From: an uncultured cyanobacterium
GTDB lineage: Bacteria; Cyanobacteriota; Cyanobacteriia; PCC-6307; Cyanobiaceae
NCBI GenBank assembly: GCA_903882285.1
Contig: CAIRWM010000004.1
Coordinates: 1-62,420 of the forward strand
Reading direction: 5' to 3'
Length of the DNA: 62,420 nt
The notes under the pieces: model-generated
Seen by the model: the letters and a program-made list of their open reading frames with translations, nothing else
Told to the model about the DNA's origin: nothing
The model's database searches: none
Position numbers and translations under genes: made by a program
Shown: in pieces, positions 62,318 through 62,420 of the stretch
Position numbering within the stretch: position 1 is the stretch's first letter
Layout: the number at the start of each line of letters is the position of its first letter

Positions 62318-62420
62318 TCAGACAGACCGCACGGAACGTTTTTCGATCACCTTGTCGATCAGGCCGTAGGCGCTGGCCTCACCGGGAGACATGAAAAAGT
62401 CGCGGTCGGTGTCGGTCTGA
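62318..62420 (-). CDS. clpP: ClpP protease, C-terminal fragment (partial)
   Basis: The last 33 codons of a ClpP subunit, truncated by the window edge. The translation [20 protein letters not shown] then [13 protein letters not shown] matches the ClpP C-terminus, where RDFFMSP with its following Glu-Ala and GLID are nearly invariant. It is a serine protease of the Clp system. Which paralogue it is cannot be determined from this piece. The 175 bp between this stop and the ferredoxin remnant contain no gene that I can support. Confidence 0.92.
   Translation of the reverse strand, partial: QTDTDRDFFMSPGEASAYGLIDKVIEKRSVRSV

Overview
The window looks like a piece of a high-GC unicellular cyanobacterial chromosome, most likely the Cyanobium / Synechococcus side of the alpha-cyanobacteria. 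The evidence is gene content: the photosystem I subunit PsaK, a Ycf35-type DUF1257 protein, several DUF families I associate with cyanobacteria (DUF1995, DUF3110, DUF4330, DUF2499, DUF3593, DUF1830), a DnaK3/DnaJ-type pair, a cyanobacterial Hfq, a Ggt-like compatible-solute transporter, and at least ten HIP1 octamers (GCGATCGC). Coding density is very high, with many 1-8 bp overlaps (ATGA, GTGA, TGATG). No phage, IS element, CRISPR array or obvious genomic island was seen. Most genes are housekeeping genes.

Layout. 0-5.4 kb, minus strand: the N-terminus of a PHP-like protein cut by the window edge, hemJ, an FeS-type photolyase homologue, a small secreted protein, uvrC and a flavin reductase. 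5.4-6.9 kb, plus: coaD and a DivIVA-like coiled-coil protein. 7-12 kb, minus: a D-Ala-D-Ala carboxypeptidase, DUF4330, DUF1995, a cysteine desulfurase and dapF with an unusual Cys-containing tail. 12-15 kb, plus: hfq and leuS. 15-18 kb: pgi (minus), then a transglycosylase-like protein (plus) whose promoter area carries a perfect 17-bp palindrome. 18-21 kb, minus: an amidase, an M61 protease and Ycf35. 21-26 kb: purN, argC, ribBA, a cyclophilin and mtnP, in alternating directions. 26-30.7 kb, minus: dnaK3, dnaJ, DUF3110 and murQ. 30.8-33.6 kb, plus: pstC-pstA-pstB. A tRNA-Ser(GGA) with its terminator follows on the minus strand.

33.9-43.3 kb, plus: a 2Fe-2S ferredoxin, an inositol-phosphatase family protein, hisZ, a 2[4Fe-4S] ferredoxin, htpG, a tiny ORF, a four-gene sugar/compatible-solute ABC transporter with 4-bp overlaps, and rpmB. 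43.4-47.4 kb: a lumen- or periplasm-directed peroxiredoxin and a metallophosphatase (plus) meet a winged-helix/TPR regulator and csaB (minus). 47.4-49.5 kb, plus: DUF2499, DUF3593, a GluR0-like protein without a recognisable K+ filter, and psaK. 49.5-52.7 kb, minus: dxs and a geranylgeranyl-reductase-like flavoprotein. 52.8-61.9 kb: ilvA, scpB, yggT (plus), a secreted protein and a MazG-like enzyme (minus), then pyk, an FtsX-type permease, DUF1830 and ftsH (plus). The window ends with a decayed plant-type ferredoxin gene and the 3' end of clpP, both minus.

The best leads for something undescribed are the DapF C-terminal cysteine module, the GluR0-like protein with an altered pore in a small photosynthesis-associated cluster, the ferredoxin pseudogene with three separate lesions, and two candidate operators (16872-16888 and 56393-56432). 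I did not see a convincing multi-gene system of unknown type. All family names come from reading the translations; no database search was run.
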